DNA from: a virus
Strand: one strand, 5' to 3'
Virus record (IMG/VR): IMGVR_UViG_3300033141_003493
Span: 1 to 58,150 of that record
DNA: 58,150 bases
Made by a program: the position numbers and the translations under genes. This document shows, in pieces, positions 41,598-49,748 of this stretch. The notes under the pieces were generated by a model, which ran no database searches, was not told where the DNA came from, and saw only the letters and a list, made by a program, of their open reading frames with translations. The first letter of the stretch is position 1. The number at the start of each line of letters is the position of its first letter.

Positions 41598-42158
41598 ATG
41601 AACAATAAGGTACTGAAGCGGTGGGCCAAGGTGATCGAGCGCACTAGAGAGATGCTGAATGATAGCAAGTGGGCGCGAGTCGAGACTTGGCGTTGCATTG
41701 TAGACCTGGCGGAGGAAGTAGACCGCCTCCAAGAGGAGGTCGAGGTGCTTGACCATGGGGAGGCGGAGTCGCGGATGTATGTAGACTCGTTGGAGACGGA
41801 GCTGACGAAGTACCGTCAGTTGTGCAAGCAGTTTGGCGAGCGGCTACTTGACGGATACGGCGCGGTCTGTTGGTCGTGTACATATTGGTCCTCGGAAGAC
41901 GGCTGGTGTGAGAAGCGAGCCATGCACTGTTGCGATGCAGATCAATGCTACTGCGAGCATTGGCAACTACTTGGCCCTGATAATGCCCTACGGCAACTAG
42001 GTCAGCGCAATATTGATCTAACCAATGCTCAGAACGACATAGAGACGCTGCGAGCCGAGAACGAGCGGCTACGAAAAGCCCTACGAGAGCAAGCATTCGA
42101 TCATGAGACCGGCCTGCACCAGATCAGGCTTGACAGGAACACGACCGATGCTTCTTGA
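41598..42158 (+). CDS. Coiled-coil protein with Cys-rich CxxC/GWC/CEHW domain
   Basis: A 186-residue protein. Residues 1-80 and 135-170 are coiled coils. The centre, CWSCTYWSSEDGWCEK then CYCEHWQ, is a cysteine-rich module that recurs in the next protein (CGTCVYWCSADGWCGK, GCEHWW). The spacing C-x2-C-x-YW-x5-GWC-xn-C-EHW suggests a small metal-binding or disulphide fold. GGAGGGGGTAGC precedes ATG 41598. No known family. Confidence 0.65.
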   Translation: MNNKVLKRWAKVIERTREMLNDSKWARVETWRCIVDLAEEVDRLQEEVEVLDHGEAESRMYVDSLETELTKYRQLCKQFGERLLDGYGAVCWSCTYWSSEDGWCEKRAMHCCDADQCYCEHWQLLGPDNALRQLGQRNIDLTNAQNDIETLRAENERLRKALREQAFDHETGLHQIRLDRNTTDAS

Positions 42159-42480
42159 GATCGCACTTGTGTTTGGCGGGTTCATGCTGGGCATGGTCGT
42201 CATGTCCTGGCTGGCGAGCCGTGAGTATAAGCCACTCAATGAGCAGTGGCTCGAGGACTACGGCCCGTGTTGTGGCACCTGTGTATACTGGTGCTCAGCA
42301 GATGGCTGGTGTGGGAAGCAAGGCGATTACTACGACGAGGATGCACCAGGCTGCGAGCATTGGTGGTTGTTTGACCCTGATGACGACCATTGGCGACGCT
42401 TTGACCCCGATGATGTCATGCGTGTTGCGCGCATTGCAGAGGCGTATGAGCGGCAGGAACTGTTGCACAAGGATGGATGA
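42148..42480 (+). CDS. Membrane-anchored protein with the same Cys-rich domain
   Basis: A 110-residue protein starting MLLEIALVFGGFMLGMVVMSW, a membrane anchor or signal segment, followed by the CGTCVYWCSADGWCGK...GCEHWW module shared with the previous protein and an acidic DPDD-rich tail. Start ATG 42148 overlaps the preceding stop. The soluble/membrane pair of paralogues suggests interacting proteins, possibly at the inner membrane. Function unknown. Confidence 0.65.
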   Translation: MLLEIALVFGGFMLGMVVMSWLASREYKPLNEQWLEDYGPCCGTCVYWCSADGWCGKQGDYYDEDAPGCEHWWLFDPDDDHWRRFDPDDVMRVARIAEAYERQELLHKDG

Positions 42481-42718
42481 CAATATGCAGCGGCCACTGA
42501 TTGTCCGTTCCATGCTGAAACACCTGGCCGAGTTCGGTGACGCAGGCCGCTTCTCGCTAAGTGGCGTGCAGGTGGCTGAGCTCGTGGAGTACCTGCAAGA
42601 GATGGAGCGTCGGGCTCTACGCGGCGAGAGCTTACAACAGACTTATCGCCGGCTCCGTGCCAACGGCCACCTACACACAAACGAAGGCCAGGCGGAACTG
42701 GATCGGCTGACACGTTGA
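42473..42718 (+). CDS. Small helical early protein
   Basis: An 81-residue protein starting MDDNMQRPLIVRSMLKHL, overlapping the previous stop by eight bases. Predominantly helical with a charged amphipathic centre (VAELVEYLQEMERRALRGES). No recognised family. Confidence 0.55.
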   Translation: MDDNMQRPLIVRSMLKHLAEFGDAGRFSLSGVQVAELVEYLQEMERRALRGESLQQTYRRLRANGHLHTNEGQAELDRLTR

Positions 42719-42972
42719 GTCGGAGGCGCGCCATCGCTAGGCGATGCTATCAAGCTGACGATGAGGGCATCCTCTCATGGCGCGTAGTGCAGCGTTTGCT
42801 GGAGGTGCTCTTGGAACGCGACTACCCCGAGGAGCCGTTCTCGGGTCGGATAACGTTTCACATCGTGGACGGCGACGTCAGACGCCGTGAGGTGATACAC
42901 AGCCACCCAGTAGACAGCAACGCCAGCGAAATATCACGGGAGCGTACAAGCGCCTGGCGGTGCAGAGGATGA
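42715..42972 (+). CDS. Small basic early protein
   Basis: An 85-residue frame from TTG 42715 overlapping the previous stop (TTGA). Arg-rich start (SRRRAIARRCY) then ILSWRVVQRLLEVLLERDYPEEPFSGRITFHIVDGD, which looks like a genuine alpha/beta protein. The TTG start is uncertain. The 135 bp after it contain GC-rich inverted repeats but no gene. Confidence 0.5.
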   Translation: MSRRRAIARRCYQADDEGILSWRVVQRLLEVLLERDYPEEPFSGRITFHIVDGDVRRREVIHSHPVDSNASEISRERTSAWRCRG

Positions 42973-43108
42973 TACCGGCTCGCTACCGGAACCGCCATTA
43001 GCCGGCGGCCTACAGATCACGAAAGGAGGGACTCCCTGACCACCGCCGGCGACATGGCCGAGGCGTGAAGCCAAGCCACAGGAGCACCGTGACCCGAGGA
43101 CGTATCTT

Positions 43109-43411
43109 ATGCACACGCCTCGGCCAATAGATGTATGCAGAGAAGCTATGCAAACGACCATCTATCAATCCGTATTGCGAGATTACCGAACTGAGCCCAG
43201 TATCCCAATCGACATGCTGGCTCGTAAATATGGGATCACCCGCGCCCAAGTTCAGGGCATTCTTGAAGAGGAAACATGTCCCATCTGCGGCATCCTGGTC
43301 CGGCGTTGCGAAGAAGGCTACGACGAACAGAGTAAAGTCTGCAACGATTGTCATCAACGCTATCCGGAAAGAGCGGAAAGATGGATCAGAGTGCGAGCCG
43401 TGCCCCGGTAA
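43109..43411 (+). CDS. HTH plus zinc-finger small protein
   Basis: A 100-residue protein. Residues about 30-52 (IPIDMLARKYGITRAQVQGIL) form a helix-turn-helix; CPICGIL...CNDCHQRYP is a four-cysteine zinc site. The combination indicates a DNA-binding regulator of the replication region. Its start has only a weak ribosome-binding site. Confidence 0.65.
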   Translation: MHTPRPIDVCREAMQTTIYQSVLRDYRTEPSIPIDMLARKYGITRAQVQGILEEETCPICGILVRRCEEGYDEQSKVCNDCHQRYPERAERWIRVRAVPR

Positions 43412-43438
43412 GGACACGGCAATAGACAAAGGAGAGCA

Positions 43439-44296
43439 ATGCCTCCGATCATTACTAACAAGCACGGCTTACCAGAGCCCATAGTCAGAGCTGCCGAAGA
43501 CAATCAACATCGCACCAAGACCGGTGGTATCTCGGTGACCCAGCTCATTCTGCCGCCGCGCATTCGCATACTACAAGAACGCCACGACTACGAGCTAGAC
43601 GTTTCCGAGATGCTCTGGATGCTCGCAGGAACAGCACTTCACAAAGTCCTACAAGAGTATGAAGACGATGCACATTCCGAACTGTTCCTATGGGCGGACT
43701 TCACCCAAAACCTCAAGCTAGGTTCTTACCTGCTAACCGGAAACATAGACCGGCTAAAGAACGGGGTCCTCTCCGACTGGAAGTATACGTCGGTCTGGAG
43801 CGTCATCTATGGTCAGGACGACTGGGAACCACAAGTAAACCTGTATGCCGAACTTGCGCGACGCAACGGGCTGCGCGTTGATAGACTAGAAGTAGTGGCG
43901 TTTTTGCGAGACTGGAACAGCAAGAAAGCACAGTACGATACCACCTATCCACCATGCCAGCTGGCTATAATCCCCATCGAAATGTGGAGCCAAGAGCGCT
44001 GCCAAGAGTACATCCTGGAGCGGTTCCGGCTTCACCGCGACGCCGAAAAACTGGCCGACGAAGAGCTGCCCATGTGTACACCCGAGGAAAGGTGGGAAAA
44101 ACCAACAGAGTATGCGGTTATGAAGAGAGGAAGGCAATCGGCCGTGAGAGCGCACTTTGAGACTGAACAAGAGGCGGTGCTTTACGCAAAGCAAAACAAT
44201 ATACAGGGGGCCTACATCGAGATGCGTCCGGGCAAGTGCGCCCGTTGCGAGGGCAACTACTGTCACGTAGCAGAAATATGCGAGCGCCTGCAATGA
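43439..44296 (+). CDS. PD-(D/E)XK exonuclease (RecB/Cas4-like)
   Basis: A 285-residue nuclease. GTALHKVLQEYEDD supplies the helix-1 His/Glu, GNIDRL the first Asp, and SDWKYTS the D-x-K pair, the order of the RecB-like PD-(D/E)XK family. Four cysteines near the C-terminus (CARCEGNYCHVAEIC) could hold an iron-sulphur or zinc site, as in Cas4/AddB-type nucleases. It probably resects DNA ends for the Rad52-like annealing protein at 38593. AAAGGAGAGCA before the ATG. Confidence 0.8.
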   Translation: MPPIITNKHGLPEPIVRAAEDNQHRTKTGGISVTQLILPPRIRILQERHDYELDVSEMLWMLAGTALHKVLQEYEDDAHSELFLWADFTQNLKLGSYLLTGNIDRLKNGVLSDWKYTSVWSVIYGQDDWEPQVNLYAELARRNGLRVDRLEVVAFLRDWNSKKAQYDTTYPPCQLAIIPIEMWSQERCQEYILERFRLHRDAEKLADEELPMCTPEERWEKPTEYAVMKRGRQSAVRAHFETEQEAVLYAKQNNIQGAYIEMRPGKCARCEGNYCHVAEICERLQ

Positions 44297-44604
44297 TCGA
44301 GATACTTGTGGCCATCTACCTAGCCGCTGCCAAATACGACATTTCGGCAGACTACTTGCAATGCGTTGCGAGATACGAGTCCTCGTTTGACGCAGAAGCG
44401 GTTGGAGACGCGGGCCTAGCAGTGGGTCTTTACCAGTGGCACCCGGACAGTTGGAAATGGGCCAGGGAAAAGATGGGGAGAGATAGCGACTTGGAGCTCC
44501 GTAAAGAGCCGAGCGAGGCAGCTGAAACCGCCGCCTACATTATGAGCGAGTACAACTTATACCGCTGGTGGAGCGCAGACAGGCTGTGCCAATCACGGAG
44601 GTAA
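44293..44604 (+). CDS. Lysozyme-like transglycosylase domain protein
   Basis: A 103-residue protein whose ATG overlaps the previous stop (ATGA). The motif LQCVARYESSFDAEAVGDAGLAVGLYQWHPDSWKWA is the catalytic-Glu segment of lytic transglycosylases (E-S-x-F ... G-x-x-Q-x). There is no signal peptide or membrane segment. It lies among replication genes, unlike the two hydrolases in the late operon; it may be an extra lysis enzyme or have been recruited to another role. Confidence 0.7.
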   Translation: MIEILVAIYLAAAKYDISADYLQCVARYESSFDAEAVGDAGLAVGLYQWHPDSWKWAREKMGRDSDLELRKEPSEAAETAAYIMSEYNLYRWWSADRLCQSRR

Positions 44605-44607
44605 CTT

Positions 44608-44835
44608 ATGAAGACTATCCTTCTGGGTCCTAGGGCCAACATCTATCACTTAGCAGCGGTTGCCGAAGACGGCAGCGTTTCCCCGCTGTGTGGCGAGAAA
44701 CAGTACGACGAGGATACCTGGATTGTATCAAGAGAGCCACACCGATTCGTCATAGGACGCCTGAACAGAACCCCACGCGGGGGGAGCATAAGACGTCTAT
44801 GCAAACGATGTGAGAATGCCAAGCTATCGGATTGA
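44608..44835 (+). CDS. Small protein with CxxC
   Basis: A 75-residue basic protein (GPRANIYHLAAVAEDGSVSPLCGEKQY; RRLCKRCENAKL). Three cysteines, one CxxC near the end, could bind zinc. GGAGGTAACTT precedes the ATG. Similar short CxxC proteins with the pattern HL...G...LCG occur in phage and actinobacterial genomes without known function. Confidence 0.6.
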   Translation: MKTILLGPRANIYHLAAVAEDGSVSPLCGEKQYDEDTWIVSREPHRFVIGRLNRTPRGGSIRRLCKRCENAKLSD

Positions 44836-45043
44836 GATACCTCGCTTCTACATCTGCTTCGAGGAGCAGAAAGTAGACCCCGGGCTCTTGGGTCTGTTCC
44901 TGCTCCAGTGGTACCAATGGCTAGAAAAGACCGACAAGATTGACGTACACATCTTACACGAACACAGCGCGAAGTTCGGCGGGGATCAGCAGGAACAACA
45001 ACAATGCGCAAGTCATCCCTACCGCCAGAGTGGAGAATCCTAG
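44816..45043 (+). CDS. Small hypothetical protein before primase
   Basis: A 75-residue frame starting MPSYRIEIPRFYICFEEQ, overlapping both neighbours (20 bp and 40 bp). The first 55 residues (LLGLFLLQWYQWLEKTDKIDVHILHEH) look like a real alpha/beta protein. Start at 44816 or GTG 44810 is uncertain. Function unknown. Confidence 0.5.
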   Translation: MPSYRIEIPRFYICFEEQKVDPGLLGLFLLQWYQWLEKTDKIDVHILHEHSAKFGGDQQEQQQCASHPYRQSGES

Positions 45044-45948
45044 AGGGATCGGTCCAGTACGTCCAGAAAGTACCGGGCCGTCTGGAGTGGTCCAGCACAT
45101 GCCCGCAATGCGGCGGCACACCCCATGCCGACGGAGAGTGGCCGGACCGCTTTCGTATGTTCACCGATGGGAAGCCCCGGGCTTGGTGCCGGCAATGTGG
45201 GCTTATAGCCTTCCCAGACCAGTTTGGCAGTAACCGACCCGACGATGAAGACCTAGAGCGCTGGCGTCGGCAGCAGCAGGAAGTCGAGTTACGTCGCAAG
45301 CGAGAAGCAGAGCGGGCGCTGGCCCTTCTAGAAAACTTTTGGCTGGATTATCACCGGCAGATGACAGTAGAGGATCGTCGCTGGTGGCGTCGTCGAGGCG
45401 TCCCCGATAGTCTCCAAGACTTCTGGAAACTTGGGGCCGGCAGCGCAGATATCCCCGTTGATGGCCAATGGCAATCCTGGCCCACGGCCACCATCCCATT
45501 GCTGGCCCCTGGCGGACTCCGCAACGTCAAGCATCGCCTCAAAGACCCGCCTCGCGGCGTGGGGAAGTACCGCTACGAGGTGGCCCATGTCCCTGCGGCG
45601 CTATTCCTCTGCAACCCCGAGATACCACTAGAGGGGCACGTTTACTGCGTGGAAGGCGAGATAAAGGCCATGGTGACCTGGAGCACTCTACGTGACGAAG
45701 AACTGCCAATGGTCGGGCTGCCTGGTATCAGACCACCGCGAAGCTGCATCAAAGAGCTCCGGCGGGCAGAGCAAGTAACGCTGGTTGTAGACCCGGGCGC
45801 AGGTGAGCAGGGGGTGAGATTGGCCAAGGAACTCCCTGACTGCCGGTTGCTGGAGTGCTGCGCCAAGATCGATGATCTGATTCTGGCCACTCACGCAAAC
45901 AAGGACGATGTAGAAAGACTGCTCAGACAGGCAAGGAGGGTAATATGA
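45004..45948 (+). CDS. DNA primase (zinc ribbon plus TOPRIM)
   Basis: A 314-residue protein. An N-terminal zinc ribbon is formed by CPQCGG and WCRQCG (about residues 37-66). After a basic coiled-coil linker comes a TOPRIM-like region: VYCVEGEIKAMVTWS with the conserved Glu, and VTLVVDPGAGEQG with the acidic strand. This is the layout of phage DnaG-type primases that make RNA primers for the helicase encoded at 47179. It lacks a helicase domain of its own. Confidence 0.75.
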   Translation: MRKSSLPPEWRILEGSVQYVQKVPGRLEWSSTCPQCGGTPHADGEWPDRFRMFTDGKPRAWCRQCGLIAFPDQFGSNRPDDEDLERWRRQQQEVELRRKREAERALALLENFWLDYHRQMTVEDRRWWRRRGVPDSLQDFWKLGAGSADIPVDGQWQSWPTATIPLLAPGGLRNVKHRLKDPPRGVGKYRYEVAHVPAALFLCNPEIPLEGHVYCVEGEIKAMVTWSTLRDEELPMVGLPGIRPPRSCIKELRRAEQVTLVVDPGAGEQGVRLAKELPDCRLLECCAKIDDLILATHANKDDVERLLRQARRVI

Positions 45949-46061
45949 GGCCAACCTTTACGTAGGGGGTTTGCCCCCAAAGGGCTTAGGGACCAGCAGT
46001 TTGCTCTTAGAACAAGGGGCATAGAGTCGCCGAAGGGCTTAGCAGGAAAGCGAGGGGGACA
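45949..46061. other. Intergenic hairpin before replication initiator
   Basis: GGGGG-TTTG-CCCCC near 45965-45978 and a repeated AAGGGCTTAG (about 45979 and 46033). No gene is apparent. The hairpin could attenuate transcription between primase and initiator genes. Confidence 0.4.
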
Positions 46062-47186
46062 ATGGTAACAATGAGAGAGTTCTTGCAGTGGGAAGCCGTC
46101 AGCAAAGATACCATTGACTTCAAGAAGGCCTATGTGGACATGGCCGGCGGTGACCTAATAGCCGGCCTGATGTTGAGCCAAATCGTGTTCTGGCACCTGC
46201 CGGATAAGCGTGGGGGAAGCAAGCTGCGCGTAGAAAGAGACGGCTACCAATGGATAGCCAAGAAGCGCACCGATTGGTACGAAGAGTGTCGTATCAGTGA
46301 CCAGCGAGCTCGGCGCGCCCTCAAGCTTCTAACGGAGCTCAACCTCATCGAAACCAAAGTGTACAAGTTTGCGGGCGTCCCCACAACTCATATCCGCATC
46401 CTGCCCGAGCCATTCCTGGCCGCTTGGGAGAACGTCGTCAGATCGCTGTACTCAGATGGGGGTCAATCAGATCGTGAAGGTGAACCAGATGAGACCAATG
46501 GTTTTGACCGAAAGGACCAAGACCTCTTGGGCGAAAGAACCAAGTCCTCTTGGTTGATTTCACCAAGTCCTCTTACAGAGACTACTACAGAGATTACTAC
46601 AGAGAGAGAAGGTCCGGCTTCGCCGGGTTCTCCCCCTGCTGATTCTTTAGCTAAAGTAGAAGCTTTACCTCAAGCTTCTCGTAAGAAAGCTCCAGCAGGG
46701 GGAGAAGTAGAGAAGATCGAGAAGCTAGAGAAGACCGAGAGGGTAAGAAAAACCGAGAAGCTAAAGAAGAAGAAGAGCGTTCTGACCAAGCATCCGGCTA
46801 TACAAGCGTTTCGTAGTGCTGCTTACAGATACCCACCTCGCGCCTGGTACAAGGAAGTTGTAGAGGCCATTGGTGAGAGAGAGGAGGATGTAGGGCGGTG
46901 GCGCGCCCTCGTGCACGACTGGTGTGGGCGGGGTTGGAACCCGGGCAACGTCGCGGGGATGCTGGAGAAGTTCCGCAAGGAGAAGGCGTCTCATGTGATC
47001 GAGGGGTATCTGGGAGGTGTTTGCGGATGCGATCCGCCGTCACCAGACGAGATTCGTCCTGATGGTCGCATAGTTCGCAAGGGCTATCTCGGGGGTGTTT
47101 ACGGATGTGATCCGCCGTCGCCAAACGAGATTCGTCCTGATGGCCGTGTGGTTCGCAAGGGGTATCTCGGAGGTGTTTGTGGATGA
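46062..47186 (+). CDS. Replication initiator-like winged-helix protein
   Basis: A 374-residue protein. Residues 1-120 resemble phage replication initiators of the O/DnaD-like type: YVDMAGGDLIAGLMLSQIVFWH, then ISDQRARRALKLLTELNLIETKV, a winged helix. Residues 130-240 are a low-complexity Glu/Lys/Thr linker. Residues 245-300 (HPAIQAFRSAAYRYPPRAWYKEVVEAIG) form a second folded module. The last 60 residues are 26-residue repeats encoded by the 78-bp repeats. It should bind the origin and load the helicase encoded next. Confidence 0.7.
   Translation: MVTMREFLQWEAVSKDTIDFKKAYVDMAGGDLIAGLMLSQIVFWHLPDKRGGSKLRVERDGYQWIAKKRTDWYEECRISDQRARRALKLLTELNLIETKVYKFAGVPTTHIRILPEPFLAAWENVVRSLYSDGGQSDREGEPDETNGFDRKDQDLLGERTKSSWLISPSPLTETTTEITTEREGPASPGSPPADSLAKVEALPQASRKKAPAGGEVEKIEKLEKTERVRKTEKLKKKKSVLTKHPAIQAFRSAAYRYPPRAWYKEVVEAIGEREEDVGRWRALVHDWCGRGWNPGNVAGMLEKFRKEKASHVIEGYLGGVCGCDPPSPDEIRPDGRIVRKGYLGGVYGCDPPSPNEIRPDGRVVRKGYLGGVCG
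47006..47186 (+). repeat. 78-bp tandem repeat spanning initiator 3' end and helicase start
   Basis: Two full units and a third partial one. Each contains GGxGGTGTTTxxGGATG, which in the last unit is the ribosome-binding site and start of the helicase. Translated in the initiator frame it gives GYLGGVCGCDPPSPDEIRP repeats; the period is a multiple of three, so both frames are preserved. Confidence 0.8.
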
Positions 47187-48174
47187 GACACGTTCTGTGG
47201 TGTTCACGCCCAACGATGCGGTGCGTTTGGCCCTGGAGACGATTCGGGAACGTCGTGATGTCAAGAGGATTGGCGTAAGGACGGGCATCCCCACGCTGGA
47301 CGACTACCTGTTGCCGGCACGCCCGGGCGAACTCATAACCGTGTTGGGGAACAGTAGCAACTACAAGTCCGGGTTTCTGCAATGGTGGGCCAGGTATGCG
47401 GCCAGTGAGCTCGTGTCTGAGGAGCTCACTAACCAGTGTGTGATCTACGTGACTTGGGAGCAGGCTATCGAGGAGGTGCTGGCGTTTGACATGGCTTCGA
47501 CGGCTTCTATGTCGGTCGTGGACATCCTTTCTGGTCAGCTGAGCGATGACGAAGTTCAGCGGTTGGAGGAAGTTGTGGGGCCGCGTCGGGCCACTCTGCC
47601 GCTCTATCTGGTGGGGCATAGCGTTTCGGAGGGCCGGAAGCGTCCCGCGTTGACTCTGGACGTTGTGGGCAGGGCGCTGAACCTTATTCGCCGGGAGTTC
47701 GAGCTGACGCCCAGAATGATTCTGTTGGACTATCTCCAGATTATCGAACCCGGTAGGGGAGAGGACCGACGGATGCAGGTCTTTCACAACGTTCATCGCT
47801 GTAAGGACATGGCTCTAGCTATGTCCTGTCCTGTGGTGCTGGCTTCGCAGGCCAGGAGGAGCGTCATGGAGAAGCGTATCGCTGTTCCGGGCATAGCCGA
47901 CTCCGAGGAGTCCAGTAACGCAGAACATGCGTCGGACAAGATGCTGGGGCTTTGGATGCCCAAAACCAAGTATGCCGTTGGTGAGGAAGTGCCTATTGGC
48001 AAGGACAGGGACATCGAAGTGTCTGAGAGTCTGTTGTTGGTGAGGGTGCTCAAACAGAGGATGGGACCGGCGGGTCGGTTGTTTGATCTCTATGTCGACC
48101 CGGCAACGAACTACATTGGCCCGCGTGACGATAAAGAGGTTTTCTTTGAAGGGACTGAACCTATCCCGTTCTAG
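47179..48174 (+). CDS. DnaB-like replicative helicase (RecA-fold ATPase)
   Basis: A 331-residue hexameric-helicase-type ATPase. GIPTLDDYLLPARPGELITVLGNSSNYKSG is the DnaB-type Walker A region, VIYVTWEQ follows the expected strand, MILLDYLQII is Walker B, and VVLASQARR the H4-like motif. It lacks the N-terminal primase-interacting domain of bacterial DnaB. Start GTG 47179 after CGGAGG is preferred; GTG 47173 and an in-frame GTG 47095 in the previous repeat are alternatives. Confidence 0.8.
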   Translation: MDETRSVVFTPNDAVRLALETIRERRDVKRIGVRTGIPTLDDYLLPARPGELITVLGNSSNYKSGFLQWWARYAASELVSEELTNQCVIYVTWEQAIEEVLAFDMASTASMSVVDILSGQLSDDEVQRLEEVVGPRRATLPLYLVGHSVSEGRKRPALTLDVVGRALNLIRREFELTPRMILLDYLQIIEPGRGEDRRMQVFHNVHRCKDMALAMSCPVVLASQARRSVMEKRIAVPGIADSEESSNAEHASDKMLGLWMPKTKYAVGEEVPIGKDRDIEVSESLLLVRVLKQRMGPAGRLFDLYVDPATNYIGPRDDKEVFFEGTEPIPF

Positions 48175-48194
48175 TAATGCATGGGGTGGACTAA

Positions 48195-49748
48195 ATGTGG
48201 ACGATAGTCCGCGGTAACGCTCTGCACTTGCCGTTGGCGGATAGGTCCGTGCAGTGCGTTGTGACCTCGCCACCGTACTGGGGTCTGCGGGTATATGCTG
48301 GTGTTCAGCCGTCGGTATGGGGCGGTGATCCTGAGTGCGAGCACGACTGGGATGTAGCGTGCTATCGGCGTAGAAGTAACGATGACAAAGGGGGCGGGAA
48401 GCAACTTACCAACGTGGGCTCTACCGGGCGCGATGTGCCTATAGAGTATGCTACTTGTTCCCATTGCGGTGCGTGGTATGGCTGTCTGGGTCTGGAACCG
48501 ACGCCGGGTCTTTATGTGCAGCATCTGGTAGAGGTTTTTAGAGAGGTGTGGCGTGTGCTGCGCCCGGACGGGACCCTGTGGTTGAACCTGGGAGATACGT
48601 ACAACTCGAACCCGTCCTGGGGGCGTGGGCGGAGTACCCTAGAAAGCCGGCGACAAAGTGTTATTCCCCCGAAACCTGCGGGCGGCTGGTATGACCATAG
48701 CAAGACGGTCGATCTCAAGTCCAAAGACTTGGTAGGAATCCCCTGGCGTGTGGCTTTCGCGCTGCAAGCTGAGGGTTGGTACCTTCGCAGCGATATCATC
48801 TGGGCCAAGGGGCTGTCGTTCTGCCCGGCCTACAGTGGTTCCGTCATGCCCGAGTCGGTTGCTGATCGCCCCACATCCGCATACGAACATGTCTTCTTGC
48901 TGAGCAAAAGTGTGCGCTATTACTACGACAACGATGCGGTGAGGGAGCCGCAGGCTGGTTATATGTACAGGGGGCGTGGAGGTCTCAGTAAGGCGGATTA
49001 TGAAAATCGTAAATGGACAACGCGCTCCGATGGTCTCTCTCGTCCACCGATGACCATGAATAATCGTCAGTATCATGCCGCTGGGCGCAATCTGCGGAAC
49101 GTATGGGCTATCAATCCTAGCCCTTTTCGTGGCGCGCATTTCGCTACGTTCCCGCCCGCTCTTGTGGAGTGCTGTATCAAAGCGGGCACAAGTGAGTGTG
49201 GATGCTGCCCGCATTGCGGTGCGCCGTGGGAGCGGGTGGTGGAGAGAGAGGCGCTTGGCGAGAGGGATGACACAGGTCGTACACACGGCTTGGCCCCGCA
49301 ACGCCTGAATAGCCCTGGCGCGCCGCCTGAGCGCGGGTGGCAAGCAGCCCATACCACTATTGGCTGGCAACCAACCTGCGATTGCCCAGAACATGACCCG
49401 GTTCCGTGTGTCGTTCTGGACCCCTTTGCCGGTGCGGGGACTACGTTGCTGGTAGCGGACCGTTTGGGAAGGCATGGCGTGGGCGTGGAGTTGAGCGGTG
49501 AGTACTGTGATATGGCGCGTAAGCGCTGTTATCAGGATGCGCCATTGTTAGCATGGACCAGAGGGCAAGATGATTGTCGGGGTAACGCCGGAGATGTGGG
49601 AAGAGGTGTGCGCCCTGGCCCGTCGCAGGCATTTGCCCAAGGAGAGGCTGGGTATCAGGGGGGCCTGGCAGGGGTCGTCGCTGAAGACGCACCAGATGGG
49701 GCTCCTGGGCGAGCTGGCCGTGGCTCGGGTGTTGGCCTTGCAGATTGA
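48195..49748 (+). CDS. DNA methyltransferase (beta class, N4-C/N6-A type)
   Basis: A 517-residue enzyme. Motif IV TSPPYW is near residue 24 and motif I DPFAGAGTT near 416, the circular order of beta-class amino-methyltransferases. Two cysteine pairs (CSHCGAWYGC; CGCCPHCG) suggest zinc-binding inserts. The middle (EVWRVLRPDGTLWLNLGDTYN) is typical of phage and prokaryotic N4/N6 enzymes. The last 60 residues overlap the next gene by 179 bp and are Gly/Ala-rich, probably read-through past the ancestral end. It may protect phage DNA from restriction. Confidence 0.85.
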   Translation: MWTIVRGNALHLPLADRSVQCVVTSPPYWGLRVYAGVQPSVWGGDPECEHDWDVACYRRRSNDDKGGGKQLTNVGSTGRDVPIEYATCSHCGAWYGCLGLEPTPGLYVQHLVEVFREVWRVLRPDGTLWLNLGDTYNSNPSWGRGRSTLESRRQSVIPPKPAGGWYDHSKTVDLKSKDLVGIPWRVAFALQAEGWYLRSDIIWAKGLSFCPAYSGSVMPESVADRPTSAYEHVFLLSKSVRYYYDNDAVREPQAGYMYRGRGGLSKADYENRKWTTRSDGLSRPPMTMNNRQYHAAGRNLRNVWAINPSPFRGAHFATFPPALVECCIKAGTSECGCCPHCGAPWERVVEREALGERDDTGRTHGLAPQRLNSPGAPPERGWQAAHTTIGWQPTCDCPEHDPVPCVVLDPFAGAGTTLLVADRLGRHGVGVELSGEYCDMARKRCYQDAPLLAWTRGQDDCRGNAGDVGRGVRPGPSQAFAQGEAGYQGGLAGVVAEDAPDGAPGRAGRGSGVGLAD

